NCBI GenBank assembly: GCA_944474755.1
Contig: OX104113.1
Coordinates: forward strand, 62,020,074-62,084,073
DNA length: 64,000 nucleotides
Origin: Limnoperna fortunei
Taxonomy: Eukaryota > Mollusca > Bivalvia > Mytilida > Modiolidae
Direction: 5' to 3'
The number at the start of each line of letters is the position of its first letter. The stretch's first letter is position 1. The notes below the pieces were generated by a model. It saw only the letters and a list, made by a program, of their open reading frames with translations, was not told the origin of the DNA and ran no database searches. Below, in pieces: positions 39,201 to 54,200 of the stretch. Position numbers and translations under genes: made by a program.

Positions 39201-42200
39201 TTGAGAAATCCTCAATCCTAATAGCCACCTTTATCAAAGTCGTTAATTAAGTGTTGATTGAAGTCTACAATTGTTTAGGACTTAGTTTTTTTTTCCAAAG
39301 AGACAAGATAATTAAGATATTCCCAGAGGATTGACAGAAATAAGGTAATTTCAAAATACTTTTAGAAAGACGGGTAAATTTAAAACCAGGTATTTTGACA
39401 AGATTGTAACAGAAACGTGGTAAATTTACTCCTAGAAAGACAAGGTTAATTTGAAACAAAGTAAATTCAAGATACTCCTAGAGAAGTTTGTAACAGAAAC
39501 AAGGTAATTTTAAAAGATACTCATAGAAAGACAAGGTAAATTTAAAACATATACCCATGCAGAGAGCAGAAACTCCATGAAAAGATTGTAATGGAAATAT
39601 GATAAATTTAATAGATACTCATAGAAAAACATGGTAAATTTAAAACAATTCCTAGAGAGAAAAGTTAATTTAAAAGAAACTCTTAGAAAGACAAGGTAAA
39701 TTTAAAACATACTTTCAGATAGACAAGGTAAATTAAAAGGTACTCCTAGAGATTGTAACAGAGACTGGGTACATTTAAAACATACTCCCAGATAGGCAAG
39801 GTAAATTAAATGCTGCTCCCAAAGAAGATTGTAACAGAGACAGGGTAAATTTAAAATATACTCCTAGAGAGACAAGGTATTTCAAATACGTTTCCTTTTT
39901 AGGGGTCAAGAAAAACCAGTCCTAGAACAGATATAAATATTACTATTGGAGCCTGTGAATCAGAGATTGATGTTACCATCATTGACAGGATTAGCACTCT
40001 AATGAGGCCTCCTCCAAGGTCAAGGTCATGTAGCAATACTGGAAATATACCAACTTATACAGGGGTAAGTGTGCAGTGTGTCATAGTTAGTTGATATGTG
40101 TCATATATAATATTGTATAGTAGTGGTGTAATATATTCCGTAGAAGATAACCAACAGTAAGCATGCAGTACTCTCCCATATTCCACTGAATGCAGTAATA
40201 CTTATACATGTATCATTAATTAAATCATCAGCATGCTAGAATTCTATTCAGATAAACAAAAGTATAAGTCTTGATACAATGAAAAGGTTATTGCATGAAA
40301 ATTATTAAATATTGTATTTTGCTGATTATAAATTGCCCTCACAAGCTTGTGCAATATAATATTCTGCCTTCAACAATATTGACTGTATTTGGGCAATATG
40401 AAAATACATGTAACTTGATTTGGGCCATCATGTAAGCAATAACATTTTTTGTCTTATATTCTTAGTTAGATTCACTTATTTGTTTAAGATTAAGTTTAAT
40501 TTTTTGTTTGTTAGTTTGAAGGTGTTTAATGCCATTTTCAGCATTGTTCAGCTATATCATGGCTTCAAGTTTTTAATGGGGGAGGAAGCCAGAGTACCTA
40601 GAGAAAACCTTTACAGTAGGAAAACTGCCAATCCTTGTCAAAAAGATCCATTTGAGGAGCGAGACTCAAACCAGCAACCTCAGTGTTGGACAGGCACATG
40701 ACTCACTACCCTACCACAAGGTACCCAAGGCCCCTGATTACTTTTAATGAACTTTAAAAAAAATATATAGGTCCAGTTTACTGGCCAGCTACATTGTATT
40801 TAAAATTGATTAGGTCCTTAGTTACAATACTGTTATAAACCCTTCCCTAAAGTCTTTTTGTTGACCTTTACCAGTAAATCTAATAGCTGCTACATCTTTA
40901 AGTAGCTTTAATTGAACTTTTTTCAGTTAACAAGAAATTTGCCTATTGAATCTATATTTGTGTTTTATTCCTAAGGTTCCAGATACATTCAGTCAGACAT
41001 TAGAAGATGGAGCAGGATCTGCAGAAACAACAACAGACATTAAAGTCAATAGTTCCAGTGTAAAGTTATATTTGAGGTAAAGAATCATTTGTAAAGTACC
41101 AAGACAGAACTGCCTACTTTTGCTGGAAAGTGGAAATCCCTGGCAATTAAGATTGAAGTCTAGGGACTCCTTGTTCCAAATTAAGCAAGAAAATACAACA
41201 CCATGATCAGTTAGTTAACATAACAAACTTGTTAGAAACCTGGCAATGAGGCCCTATCGTTGGATCCATGGTGGGGCTTAGCTTTATGTCCCTGCTTAAC
41301 AGTTTTTTGTAAGGGATGGCCTTCTGTTGCAAAATGGAGGTTATAAGCCACATCCCGTAATGAAGCACATATTTTAAGTAAGTCTGGAACCACCTCTGAC
41401 CCCAAAAATAGTATAATATTGTTTAAAAAATGTATAATGTACGCAGCATACCAAAACATTGTTAACGTATTAGAAATAAAGACCACAGCTAACACCAAAG
41501 TGGTCAAAACTGAAGGTAAGTGGCTATTCCTACTACCTCCCACCACCTTCCATATAAGGTTAATGCAGGTAATAAAACCCAATCAATGTGAAATTTATTT
41601 AATTCTATTTTGTATTTGATTATAATATTCTTTTTAAGATTTCCCATTCCTGATCTGAGGTCAGCACAGGTTGACAGATTTCCATGGTGGCAGAAAAATT
41701 TGAGAGAGGAGATGGTAATCTTAAAACTGAGTGACTTCAGATTTATTACTTCAGTTAAATCCCAACAGTCTGTCATACAGATGGACATTATTTGTAAAGA
41801 TGTTCATGGTATGTTTTTCCTATTTTATATAATATATACCCTTCAAAAAAGGGAGATAAATTGAACACAAACTTTATGATTCAATTAATCATTAATAGAT
41901 GGAACAACAAATCTTCAAAAATTCACACAAAAAAAACCAAATGACAGGAAAGGCAAATTATGAAGACATAGCTAAAAGTTTATTTTATGGAAGCATGGAC
42001 AACATAATTTTTGTTTTGCTTTATATAGTTGAACCTATATACTATTGTACGGGACTTAAACAAATTAGGTGCACTTGATTTGCAATCCACACGGCATAGT
42101 AACTAGATAATATGAGAAGGCTAGTGATTCTCTCTTTCTCTGAAAATAATGGCATTCAATCTAATCCAATCAATAAAAGGTTGTTTTTAAAAGATATTGT

Positions 42201-45200
42201 TCCATATACATTTCTGTAGACACAGTTACAGTTGTCATAAACTGAACACTGAATCATTAAGATGTTTTAATGTGGGTTTTTATTCCACATTCAGCAATGT
42301 TTCATCTATCATGTAATCCAGTTTTTAATGGGAAACCAGAGAACCTGAAAAGAACCCCAGACCTTTAAGTGAAATACTGGCAAACCTTGGTCATTAATGT
42401 TATAATAAAGCACACCTTGCCTAAACCTAGTAATTATTGGTAATATGCAGACGACCATCTTTATAGAGGGGGAATATAACATGTATTCTTGAATAAATGG
42501 GAATTTTGAATATTCCAAGGAACTTACCAGTATTTTCTTGAACTTTCTTGCATTTCATTCTTGTATTTTAGGTTCTTTCTTGTTGGACCCTAACCATGAA
42601 CCAGAGCCATTTGCCTTTGCATGTGGGGACAGTGACAATGAAGATGGGTTTAATTCACCACAGTATGTTATATCAGCATTATCATAACACTGAATATGTC
42701 TAAAATATTGTAAAAAAATTTGAATAAAAGTAGAACAGCAGTGGATATTTTGTTAAAACAGATTACTGAAAAACAACAAAATGAAGTTAGATAGAACATT
42801 TGCTGTACATTAGTTGTAAAGTTAATGTCTTTTTTTAACATGTCAGATAAAATTTAGTTTTCAAATTTATTGTAGGATCACTTTAAAGTTGTCGAAACAG
42901 ATAATTTCTTTACTGGATGAACAAAACCTACACTCAGAAAACAGTACTCCACTGGACTCACTGAATGGGGCGTGTCAGTTTGCCAAAGTAGAACCTTCAC
43001 CATTTTCGAACAAAAAATCAATGTATGGTAAAGATGATGACTGCAACAAAGAGGAGCATACAAAACACATCAGTGAAGAGGTAGTATCTGTTTCTGATTG
43101 TGTGAATTCAGTTGAATTGAAACGAGTGCTGTAACTTGTCTTACTGCCGACAGTTATTTAAAAGCGCTATCACTGCAAATGTTTACTGAGCATAGTGGTA
43201 GTACAAATCTGACACAGTTCTTGTAATGATATACAGTACCTTACAGGTGGAATTATGCTTTTTTCAACAGTCTACATTTATCAGCCTTCAACTGTCTACA
43301 CCATTTGACCTTATGTCTGAAAAAAACACAGTAAACAGATATGCTTATCTTTTCTTCTTATAGATTATGTTTAAAAGTCTTTTGATGAAGCAAAAGATAA
43401 GCAAAGCAAATGCACACCACATGATAGACAGGGTCGAAAAATTGTCCACAGTGTGTCCAATCTCAATGTGGATGGACGTAAAAAAAGCAAATCAACCCTT
43501 TAATGTAGCTAACATGGCTAACAATTGCTGATTGGCAATGAACAAAATATGCTCACTCCAATAAACATAAATAAAAATTGTTGTAATGGATCTATTTATA
43601 TAACAAATTTTGCATTGTAAGGAAGTTTTTCAATGTATTGAGCTATTATGAAATGGAAATTAAGAAAGATTGTGTGAAATTAATGCTGATTGTTATAGAA
43701 TCTAGGATTATGGTGACAGATTTTGCAAGGGAGATCACTCTTTAGTTTTTCAATGAGTAATTACTGCTAATACCCACTATTATTTACTTCAGAAGAAATA
43801 AATCTTGTTGTGAAACATAAAAAATAACACAGAAGAGTTTCTATCTTACTTTGTCTGTAGTATTAAAATGTCAATCTTTGAATATGAAAATTAAACACCA
43901 AACTTGCATTTCTTCTCAATTAATTTTTGTTTCCTTTTTTGACAAATCTGAAATACAGCAAATACGTTAAGTATTAACCAGGTGACTTTATTATAAAACT
44001 GTTTATGTTACAGATGATTATACCAGGAGATAGAGACGAGATGCTAGAATTCCAGGAAACATGTCTGAACAACACAGAAATCACACTTGATATCTACCTG
44101 CCTATGGTTAATCTGTATCTACCCAATAAACACTTCTATGAAGTGTTATATAACAGGTAGGGTGTCCGTATCTGGTTAGTTTAATGTGTATCTACCTAGT
44201 AAACACTTTTATGAAGTGTAATATATAAGAGGTAGGGTGTCCGAGACTGGTTGTCTAAAAAATGGTGCAATTGATGTCCATAATCTTTGTATCGATATGA
44301 TATTTAACTTTCTCATGGCCAGTCTCATAAAGCTTCAGCACCCAATTAAATTTCTAGCTAAGTATGCTCTGTAAATATCTTAAATTGTGGGTAAAGTCCT
44401 CTTTTTTAGATAATTCTTGTTCACAAGTTTATAAATTCTGTGATATAAGATTATTACCAAAAATTGTATATATATGTTCCATAAGATTTTATAATGATAG
44501 TTGGATGGCTGAAGGTAAAATTAACCATCTTTTAAATCAATAAATATGCCATGTATAGTTTCAATATTTACGTTTATGTTTTTCTGAACTCACGAAAGTA
44601 AAGAACTGTTTAAGAAGAAACCAAAACCTTTTTTTCTTTAAGACTGAATAATGATCTGTTGCTATGGGAGCCAGTAGCACCATCACCATTACCTATCCAG
44701 GACCAGGCATCAGGATCTATACAACCTTTTGACCTTAGCTGTTACCCTCAGGTTTTACAAGATAATTTTGAAATGGCAAAGTCAGCTATTCAATATGGTA
44801 TGTTATTTTTACTTTTGTCAATATTTAAAGTTATCGCTATTTTGCAGTGTTTTCCTTTGATCTTTATGTGCGGTATTATCCCATCTCACCTAGCCATCAA
44901 GACATAGTTAGGTAAACATCGTGACATCACAATGTTACAAAACAGAGATAAACAGATTACTTATGATGCTTTTTGAAACTTGATGCATTTACTCGTCATC
45001 TCATCTCAGGGCTGTGGCTTTTCGATGAGAATGGACAAGAAAATGCACCTCGTTTAAAAAATGTAAATAATCTATAAATAATTTATGGGTTTTTTTTTAA
45101 ATGAGATGCATTTTCTCATCCCTATCTCATTGAAGGCGACAGTTTCATATAACATATATAATCTGTTTATTGCTGTTTTGTAACATTGTGACATGACAGT

Positions 45201-48200
45201 GTTTACTTAACGACATCTTGACAGCTTTTTGAGATAGGCCATCTCACGCTAATAGAGTGAGATGGGATAATACTGCACATAAAGGTCAAAGGATAATACT
45301 GCACATAAAGGTCAAAGGATAATACTGCACATAAAGGTCAAAGGATAATACTGCACATAAAGGTCAAAGGATAATACTGCAAAAGAGCAATAAATTAATA
45401 AAAACTTTGAATGAATAAAATAGAATAATAATAAAAGTATTGATTACTGTTTGTATATTATGCACAATGCTGTACACATCAATTTTAGTTCAGCAGCATC
45501 AAGGACTTGGTCAGTAAAAGAGGCACCACAGCAGAAAAATTCCACTTCTTTGATATAAACTCTGAAAGCAATATTGTATAGGCTGTGAAATCTGTACTGG
45601 CCTTGACAAAAATATTTCCAGCATTTTTATTTGAACTTTTACAGAATTTCAGTGTAAAGTGTATAATTTCTGATGTTCTGCTGCAATAAATTTTATTGTT
45701 ATTTAATTACAGAATCATCGGATGAAGAGGAAGATTACAGCTATAACTATTACAGCATCCATGACAGCAAGTATCCAAGGAAACAGCATGGCAACAGTAA
45801 CCAGCCCTGTAAAATGTGTCTGTTACTGAGGATTGATAAAGGAAAATTAACAGCAAATTTAGCTTCAAAAGTATGTTTATGTTTTTGATGCGCCAATAAT
45901 GCGTAGATATTTTAATCCATTTACTGTAATCAACTGTGTTTTGCCTATGATATCATCTTATCACGCTGTCCTGTATTATATTATAGTTTTTTAGAATAAG
46001 GACCCCTTTAAAACATATTTTCCACAGACATTTATTGTTTGTTTAAGTGATATTGAAAAGTAGAGGTATTCTTAGGAATCGGGCAGATTTATCATAAAGG
46101 TGATTGATGGTAGAAAATATGCAAAGATATTAATGTAGTATTGAAATTGGTGAGACATACAAATTAAAATGGCAGAATTGTACGTGTATATTTTCTTGGT
46201 CATTTGAGATACCTTTCCTTGAAATTACACTGAATTGTATTCATATACAGGTAGGGGTTTCTTTAGGTCCCATTGTACAGTTTAGGGTCAACTGGCCACC
46301 CAGCCAAATAGTTCCTTAAACATGTTAAATTAAATAACACTTCATGGGAAATATTTGATTTTTAATGAAATTGCTATATATAAAGTCTTACAGAATGCTA
46401 TCTTATTTACTGAATTGTATTCATATACAGGTAAGGGTAGCTTTAGGTCTCATTATACAGTTCAGGGTCAACTGGCCACCTAGCCAAAAAGTTCCTTAAA
46501 CATGTTAAATTAAATAAAACTTCATTGGAAATATTTGATTTTTAATGAAATTGCTATATATAAAGTCTTACAGAATGCTATCTTATTAACTGAATTGTAT
46601 TCATATACAGGCAGAAGACAGTAAGGGGGTAGCGGTAGCCATCTTACAGAATGCCAACTTGTTTACTGTGTCTTACTTCAAGGGAGATCCTAGTCTACAA
46701 TATATCTGTTTCTATAGTAACCAAGCAGAATTTTACCACTTAGGTATAGTTGCTTATAATTTTTTTGTGTAACATTGATTATAAAAATGTTGATGCTGGA
46801 ATTATTGACTGTAGCATATTTTTTGCTCCTGCAGAAATGAGGAGCAGTGGATAGGTTAATGTTGTGACTTTTTGTAGGAGTTATGCCCCTTAATATCTGA
46901 ATAAATTAGTAAAGTGGACATTTTAAGCTCTCTTCTGACTTCATTCCATTTGAAATTAGAACAAGATTTCTACATAAGCCTTAGCCCAATAATATCTCAA
47001 ATGATTTAAAGAATTTTTACTGATAAAATCCTCTGTAAATTGCATTTTCTGTTTGGATTTGAATGACATTTATGCACAGTGATAGCTATAGTGTGGTTAA
47101 AGATTTATATGACCTCTTAGTCAAATTTTCAAGGGGGACAATGAATGCCCATGATGATAAGGATTATTGCCCAGTGCATAGGCATAGCAGCCAGTACAGC
47201 AGGAACGGCTTCCGTATCACATGATGGGGGGCCTCTGTGTTGCCGAGTGGTCAAGGTAGTTCATCTACTATTGATCACGTGGTACACTGAGATTGCAAGT
47301 TTGATTCTCACTGCAAGCAGGGTGTACTCGACTCCAATCATAATTGGCAAGGATTGCTAGTTTTGCTATCACAGGTCGGGGGTTTTCTCCGGGTACTCTG
47401 GCTTCCTCCCCCAATAAAAACTGGACGCCATGATATAGCTGAAAAATTGCTGAAAGTGGCGTTAAACATCATCAAACAAACAAGCAATATCACATGATGA
47501 TAAGGAATATTGCTCAGTACATAGGCGTAGCAGCCGGTACAGCAGGTGCACAGGCATGCACAGTACCAATAATTTTCAGAAATAAAAAAAAATTGTTAAT
47601 ATGTTTCTATTTTTATTGGTGTCTTTTGACTCTCCTCTCATCTCAAATACATATGCGTAGCAGCCGGTACGGCAGGTACTTCTTCCGCCGTACCAATGTC
47701 AAATGCAATGCTACACCTCTGCAGTGTAAGATGCAAATGCAAGTAAAAAAGTAATCATGCACCATACCCTTTTGCATTTCATCTTTTATAAAATATAGTT
47801 CTTCCTTGGATTGGCATGTCATAGGCATATCCTGAGTTGTTCACTTTTCTCTCACCATGGGTTAACTGAAAAATCTAAATAACACACCATGCAATAAGAA
47901 ACTCATTATAAATTCCTGATGGCCTTTATCTTGATTGTAGGGAATAAAATCACAATCAGTTTCCGGAAAAATGAAAATCGTGACACATGGTCTAGCATAT
48001 ATTAATTTTTTGCCAGTCACTAATGACTTTTAACAATTTGTGACAGACATTCAGTCAGACAGCTTTAAATCTTTGCCTGACTGAAGCAAGATTGGCCTGT
48101 CAGGTCCATTGGTCAGGCACTGGTCACTTGTGTAAAATCTCTTCTGCATTAAACTACATAGTGATCAGTACTTCATAAAGTAGCTGAATTGACATGTTTA

Positions 48201-51200
48201 AAAAAAAATTGTTTATTAAATTAGTAACAGTCATAATAGTATTGCTCATATATTTGAACTACAGTAGCTTTGAGAACATTATAAATTTTAGGAACAGTTT
48301 CTGCTACAGAAGATTTTTCATTGGTACCTAGTCATGAGAATATAAGCTATGTTCCAGCATGCTTGAGGAAATGTAAGACAATATATCCAACAGAATCTGG
48401 TGTCTGTGATCGACAGGACCTGAGTAATATGGACATGTTGTCTGTGGCTGTTAGAATAAAGAAAGATACCACCGCTATAAATGATCTGACTAAAGACGAA
48501 AAAGTCAAGGTGCGGAAAGTAGTAGTGTATTAGGAATAAAATGATGTACATTTTTTTTAAAGTTTTCATGAATATTTTTTTCCATTATCAATTCTTTTTT
48601 AATTTATGAAATGCAAATAATTGTTTTTAATATTTTTTAATTGTGACTATTTGATATTGCATTCAGATGATAAATTTACAGTAATCTATGTTGTAGCCAA
48701 CAGCACTGGCCAAGTAGTCTAGTTAGTCTTGTCTGCATGTTTGAAGAACAGAGATTAGTCTTGGAGTTGTTTTGCTGTACCAGTATTGTGTAGCTAAATT
48801 TTGTGTTAACAATGAGCCATTCAGTCAAAATGTGTCCTTCAAGTTGCTGTGGTCAAAGTAGTTAGGCAAATCAACTAATTTATAACAAGTGTTTTATAAC
48901 TGAAGTTGTGGTTTTAAGCCCAAAGTGGGGCATGTTGTCCTCGACTTCAGCCATAATTGGCAAGGATTGGCAGCTTGCAAAATGAAAGGGTTGTCACCTG
49001 GTTCTCAGGCTTCTTCCTCCAATAAAAACTGGACACCAGATATAGAGGAAAAAGTTGCAGCATTAATACATAGCAAGCAAATTAATTTTATTATAATTTT
49101 TCTGTGTTATAGGAATTTCTTGTATCATTAGGAGTTCATGGTGCAACGTTACGACATAAAATGGTAGATTCTGGTTCTAGTTGGATCACACAGGTAATAA
49201 TAGTAACAGTGATTCCTATTTCCTTACTTAAAATATTTTTAGGCACCGACTGAACATTGTGAAAACTAACTTGAAAATAAAATTAAAGAAAAATAAATTG
49301 TTTTTTTTTTCCAGAAATTTTTATTCATCTTGTAGAAAGTATAAATATGAAAGCCACTTTTTATTACACAAAGAAAATATTTTATAAAGATATAAACAGT
49401 AATGAAATGCTCACAGTTGAGGTCATAAATGGGTTTTTAACATTCTAGGTCTTTTGCTGATTGCAGAACACAATTTTAATTTTTTAATTGAATTTATAAT
49501 TTCATTTTCAGTTGATAGATCTCTTAGATGTAAAAGATTATGAGGTCATAGGTTACACTGCTCCAAAAGTACTTACAGAACTACATGTACATTTATGGAA
49601 ATGTGCTGTGGATTATAGGTAAATTTATAGCATGTCAGTCACATTTTAATTATAATCTAGGATTAAGATCCATAATCTATGATTGTGACCAGCTAACCCA
49701 ATGATAGCCATGATGTCTGTCATTTAGGACTGATTAATATGAATTTAAGATCAAGGATTCATAGCCAGTAAACTATAGGTTAAAAACATTGATCTTTGAT
49801 TATGATTTATAGACATGAATACTTACTATAGATTAAAAATAATGGATCTATAATGATCAATTATAAACATTTAATTTGAGTCAATATATTTATAGTTACC
49901 TGGCTTACTATATATTGTTTATCTTGAATTCTTCTTCATGAATCTTAATCATAGATAAAGTTGGTATCCTATACGTAGATGACCATAATCTTAGATTATG
50001 GGTAATAATTCTATATGATGGTGTGTTTTTTTGTTTGCCTTCATGTCTATTTTTGGACCAGGCAATACCAATGTGTACTTGGGTTCTCCTGCTAAACAGA
50101 GGCCTTGGTGGTCCAGAGTTTTTTCTATGTACTTTGACTTCCTCCCCAAATAAAAACTAGATGCCATGATATAGCTGAAAAATTGCTGAAAATGGTGTTA
50201 AACACCATTCAAACAAATCTCCTTGGAAGACAGCAACACTTTATAGGATTGCAGGTTTAATTTTGTTGACAAATAGTTCTAGCATATTTCATGCCACAAG
50301 TGAGGAACTGTCATTATGAAGGGGCAATATAAAGAAAGAAGACTGTAGACTGATCAAGCATTGGTTCAGGCAGATTATTATCCTGGCTGGATGCCTGCCC
50401 TTTCTGTTGATGCTTTCATAGTAATTATTGTTGTGTGTCAATTCATTTACACAGATATGTTTACATTTTTTTTCAGACCAATATTAAATCCAACAAAAGC
50501 TCTAATTAAAGCGGAATCATTCAGTATATCTAGTAATATTGTAGCAGAATCGTCTACCTCATTATTAAGGTAAATACTCAGGATTGTTGAGGCTGTCTTA
50601 AAGGTTAAAACTAAATAAATTATAAATATGAAATATTAATAATTATGACTATTTATACCCCCGCAAACTTGTCCGTCTGTCCACATTCCTTGCAAGCGCA
50701 ACTCCTCCTAAACTGCTTGATGAAATTTAATGCAACTTGGCCTAAAGGAGGTACATTATATGTCGATGTGCATGAAGGACTTTTATTGACCTCGGATATC
50801 ATTAAGGGGAGATAATTGGACTTGAAGAAAGTGAAGTGGGGGTATTGATTTGTGAGCATGCTCAGTGATTAGCTAGCGCTCGCCACTTTCGCAATTGGCA
50901 AATCCTTTTCAGAAATGATGAAAATATTTTGAACGTAATTCGCCACTTAAAATTTCAAAATTTTCATCGTCAAAATCGCCATTTTCCAAACATCTTATCT
51001 AAGGTACAAGTTTATGACCCAAGGCAATCAAAGTAATTATGTAATAGACATGTCACCCGATATTATTTGATAATTAATCACTTAATTACTGTGTACACAT
51101 CGTCACACGCGATCAAGCATAGCCAGTTGGATAGCAACTCAGGCGATCTTTTTGTGGTCCCACATCGCCTTGTTCATCATTGCTCTGTCTTTTTCACAAA

Positions 51201-54200
51201 GTCGTCTTACATTTCCTTTTAATTTTATTGCTATTATCGTCAGAAATCGTCATATTTTTGTTAAAGCCTCATGTTTCCTCATGTTTATCATGTACGCGCA
51301 ATTTTTTGGTTCCAGCGTGCTTTTACTTTATATATATAGCGTAGGTTAAAATGCTATCAGAAACCAGTTCCAACAAGGCGATCAGACAGTTTTCGGAGCG
51401 GATATGAACTCGGGTGCCGGAGATTACAAAATACGATGCTTCTAGAATTAAAATGACTTGTACAAATTTAAACATAAACAAAAATTAATATTTAGACAAT
51501 CACTTTTTAAAAGTTTTTCATTTAAATCTGCTTAAATATATGTTCTGTTGCAATATTACATAATATATATTATAAAATTGTGCTAGAAAATATTAAATAT
51601 TTATTAATGTTTATTGTATTCATTAATAAATGATTTTGCATGCATTTATACATATAAATAAATATACACACAGGGTTCTCCACACCTTTTAGAGTAAAAG
51701 GCTGAATCACTAAAGTAGAAGGCAGGGGGTTTGCGGGCCGCCCAAGGCCCCCAGCCAGGTTATGGGGCAGCGCACCTATAGGGGGATCCAGGGGGGGCGA
51801 ACCCCCCGGCCGAAAATGGTTTTAAGCTATTTTGAATGTGATGTGGACACCTCTCCTGGCAGCATTATTTTAATTATTTAAAAAATAAATGATTTTAAAA
51901 TGCATTAAATTTTCATGAAAAATATGTTAAATATAATGGTACCAGAACCTGTAGGAGGTGGCCAGGACTACGGGTAACTAGTTTCACAAGTCATTAACAT
52001 TCCTCTTTTTGAAATCATATATATTGATTTCCAAATTATATATGTTTTACTTTAAATTAATATCTGTTCAACAGCAAGTTATTAAATTAATTTTGAAAAA
52101 TTTTATTTGTATCTGGAATTTTCATGACTCAAAAAATGTATCATTAAAATAATTTATTAAATAGACAGTAATAGACTAATATCAAATTTAGAAAAAGTAA
52201 AATTATAACAGGTCACTAAGACTGGTATGGACTGACTTACATGTAGTTTCAATATGCTAGAATTAATTTATCCAAACACAGGTTTCAAAATTATCATTAT
52301 TTGCAACTTCGTAAAAGGTAAAAGACATATTACCATCCTTTCTTACCATCGGTGAGTTTCGTTCTTTTAGTAAAATAGTCTGTAATTTTTCCAGCAACCC
52401 GTTTATTCATTGCTGTACACCCGTTGTATCAACACCAATATAGTATTACATGCGTTTCCGGTAAAGCTATACCGGTGTTGACACAAAGAAATTCCGTAAA
52501 TTATATGTTTTGCATCGAACGCGGACCTCGCCGAGAGCACCATTAAAAAAACGAACACGCTACGAGAAAAACAAACTTCAGCTGCCGATTTCTCAGACTC
52601 TACATCATTAAGAATAAATTTTCATTCATAATTTTTTTTAGCAATAGGTAACATAAATTTGGCAAAAAAGTAGCCGGTCAAAATACAAAAATACACGGCA
52701 ATATAGCCGGCTACCGGCTTCAAAGGAAACCACTGTACACACATATAAGATCTTAAAAATCGTTGCACGCAAAAGTGACTAATGGTTCAAAAATCCTAGC
52801 TAAAACCCTGCATGCTCACAGTCCACACTGTTTTCCTTTGATCTCTGATACAAAAAGCCATCTCACTCTACTAGTGTTAAATTGATAATAATTTTCTTAC
52901 TCTATTTGCATGATATGGATAATTATACCATGAATAGAATTTTCTGCATTTGATTGGTCTGAAAACAAGGATTGCCAGTTTTCCTACCGCAGGTCGGGGG
53001 TTCTCTCCGGGTACTCCGGCTTCCTCCCCCAATAAAAACTGGATGCCGTGATATAGCTGAAAAATTGCTGAAAGTGGCGTTAAAACACCATTCAAACAAA
53101 CAAACAAACAATACTAACTTGTGTTATATGATTCATGTATGTGTTTGCAACATGAAAATCTTGTCAACAAATAGTGACACATCTGCTGCTTTTGCTGCGA
53201 TCTATTAGTTGTTGGTTTTATTCATGTAATAAAACAGTTTCTGATTTTGTTAAGCAGTCACTATCATATTTCTCAACCCTGAAAAATGTATATTCACCTC
53301 AACTAGTGGCTTGGTGAATATTACATTTCCTTCGGTTGATAAATCTGTGTAGCGATCATCGGTTTATAGGACTTTGTAAAGTAAACAACATGATATCACA
53401 ATGTCACAATACAGGTATAAAACAGATTACTGTTGGTTTTACTTCCTCTATCTCACTATCCATCTCACTTCAATTAACTCCAAGGATAATTTTGATATTT
53501 AATATAAAACAATAATCTGTATTTACTAATGAATTAATAGACTAAAAAATAATTATACCCCGCGCAAACTTGTTTTGGGGGGTATATAGGAATCACCCTG
53601 TCTGTCCTTCTGTCTGTCTTGTCCGTCTGTCCACATCCCTTCTAAGCGCAACTTCTTCTAAACCGCTTGATGAAATTTAATGAAACTTAGCATAAAGGAA
53701 GTTCATTATCTGTAGATGTGCATGAAGGATTTTTATTGACCTCGTATATCATTAAGGGGAGATAATTGGACTTGAAAGTGAAGCGAGGGGTATCGCTTTG
53801 TGAGTGTACTCACAGTCCACACTTGTTGTCTTTATTACTAAGGATGTTTTAAAGATTACTGGTATGACTTAAATGTGTAATTCAATCCTTGTCCTGCAGG
53901 CAGGGTGTACTGAATGCAATATCAAATAGTCATAATTAAAAAATATCAAAAACAATATTTGTATTTCATAAATTAAAAAATACTTTTAAGAATTTTTAAT
54001 GGAAAAAATATTCATGAAAACTTCAATTAGTCAAGGGGCCTCAGTGGCCGAGTGGTTAAGGTAGTTTGTCTGCTATTGACCATGTGGTCTGTCAACAAGG
54101 TGATTGCGTGTTCGAGTCTAACTGCTGGCAGGGTGTGCTCAACTTCAGTCTTAATTGACAATGATTGCCAGTTTTCCTGCCAAAGGTTAGGGGTTTTCTT

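Noticed and set aside
51152..51349. Hydrophobic 65-codon open frame
   Set aside because: Inside the CAGGG-ended insertion; no similarity to transposases and no second supporting feature.
54035..54110. tRNA gene
   Set aside because: The A- and B-box-like sequences belong to the head of a SINE; no complete cloverleaf and the element body follows directly.
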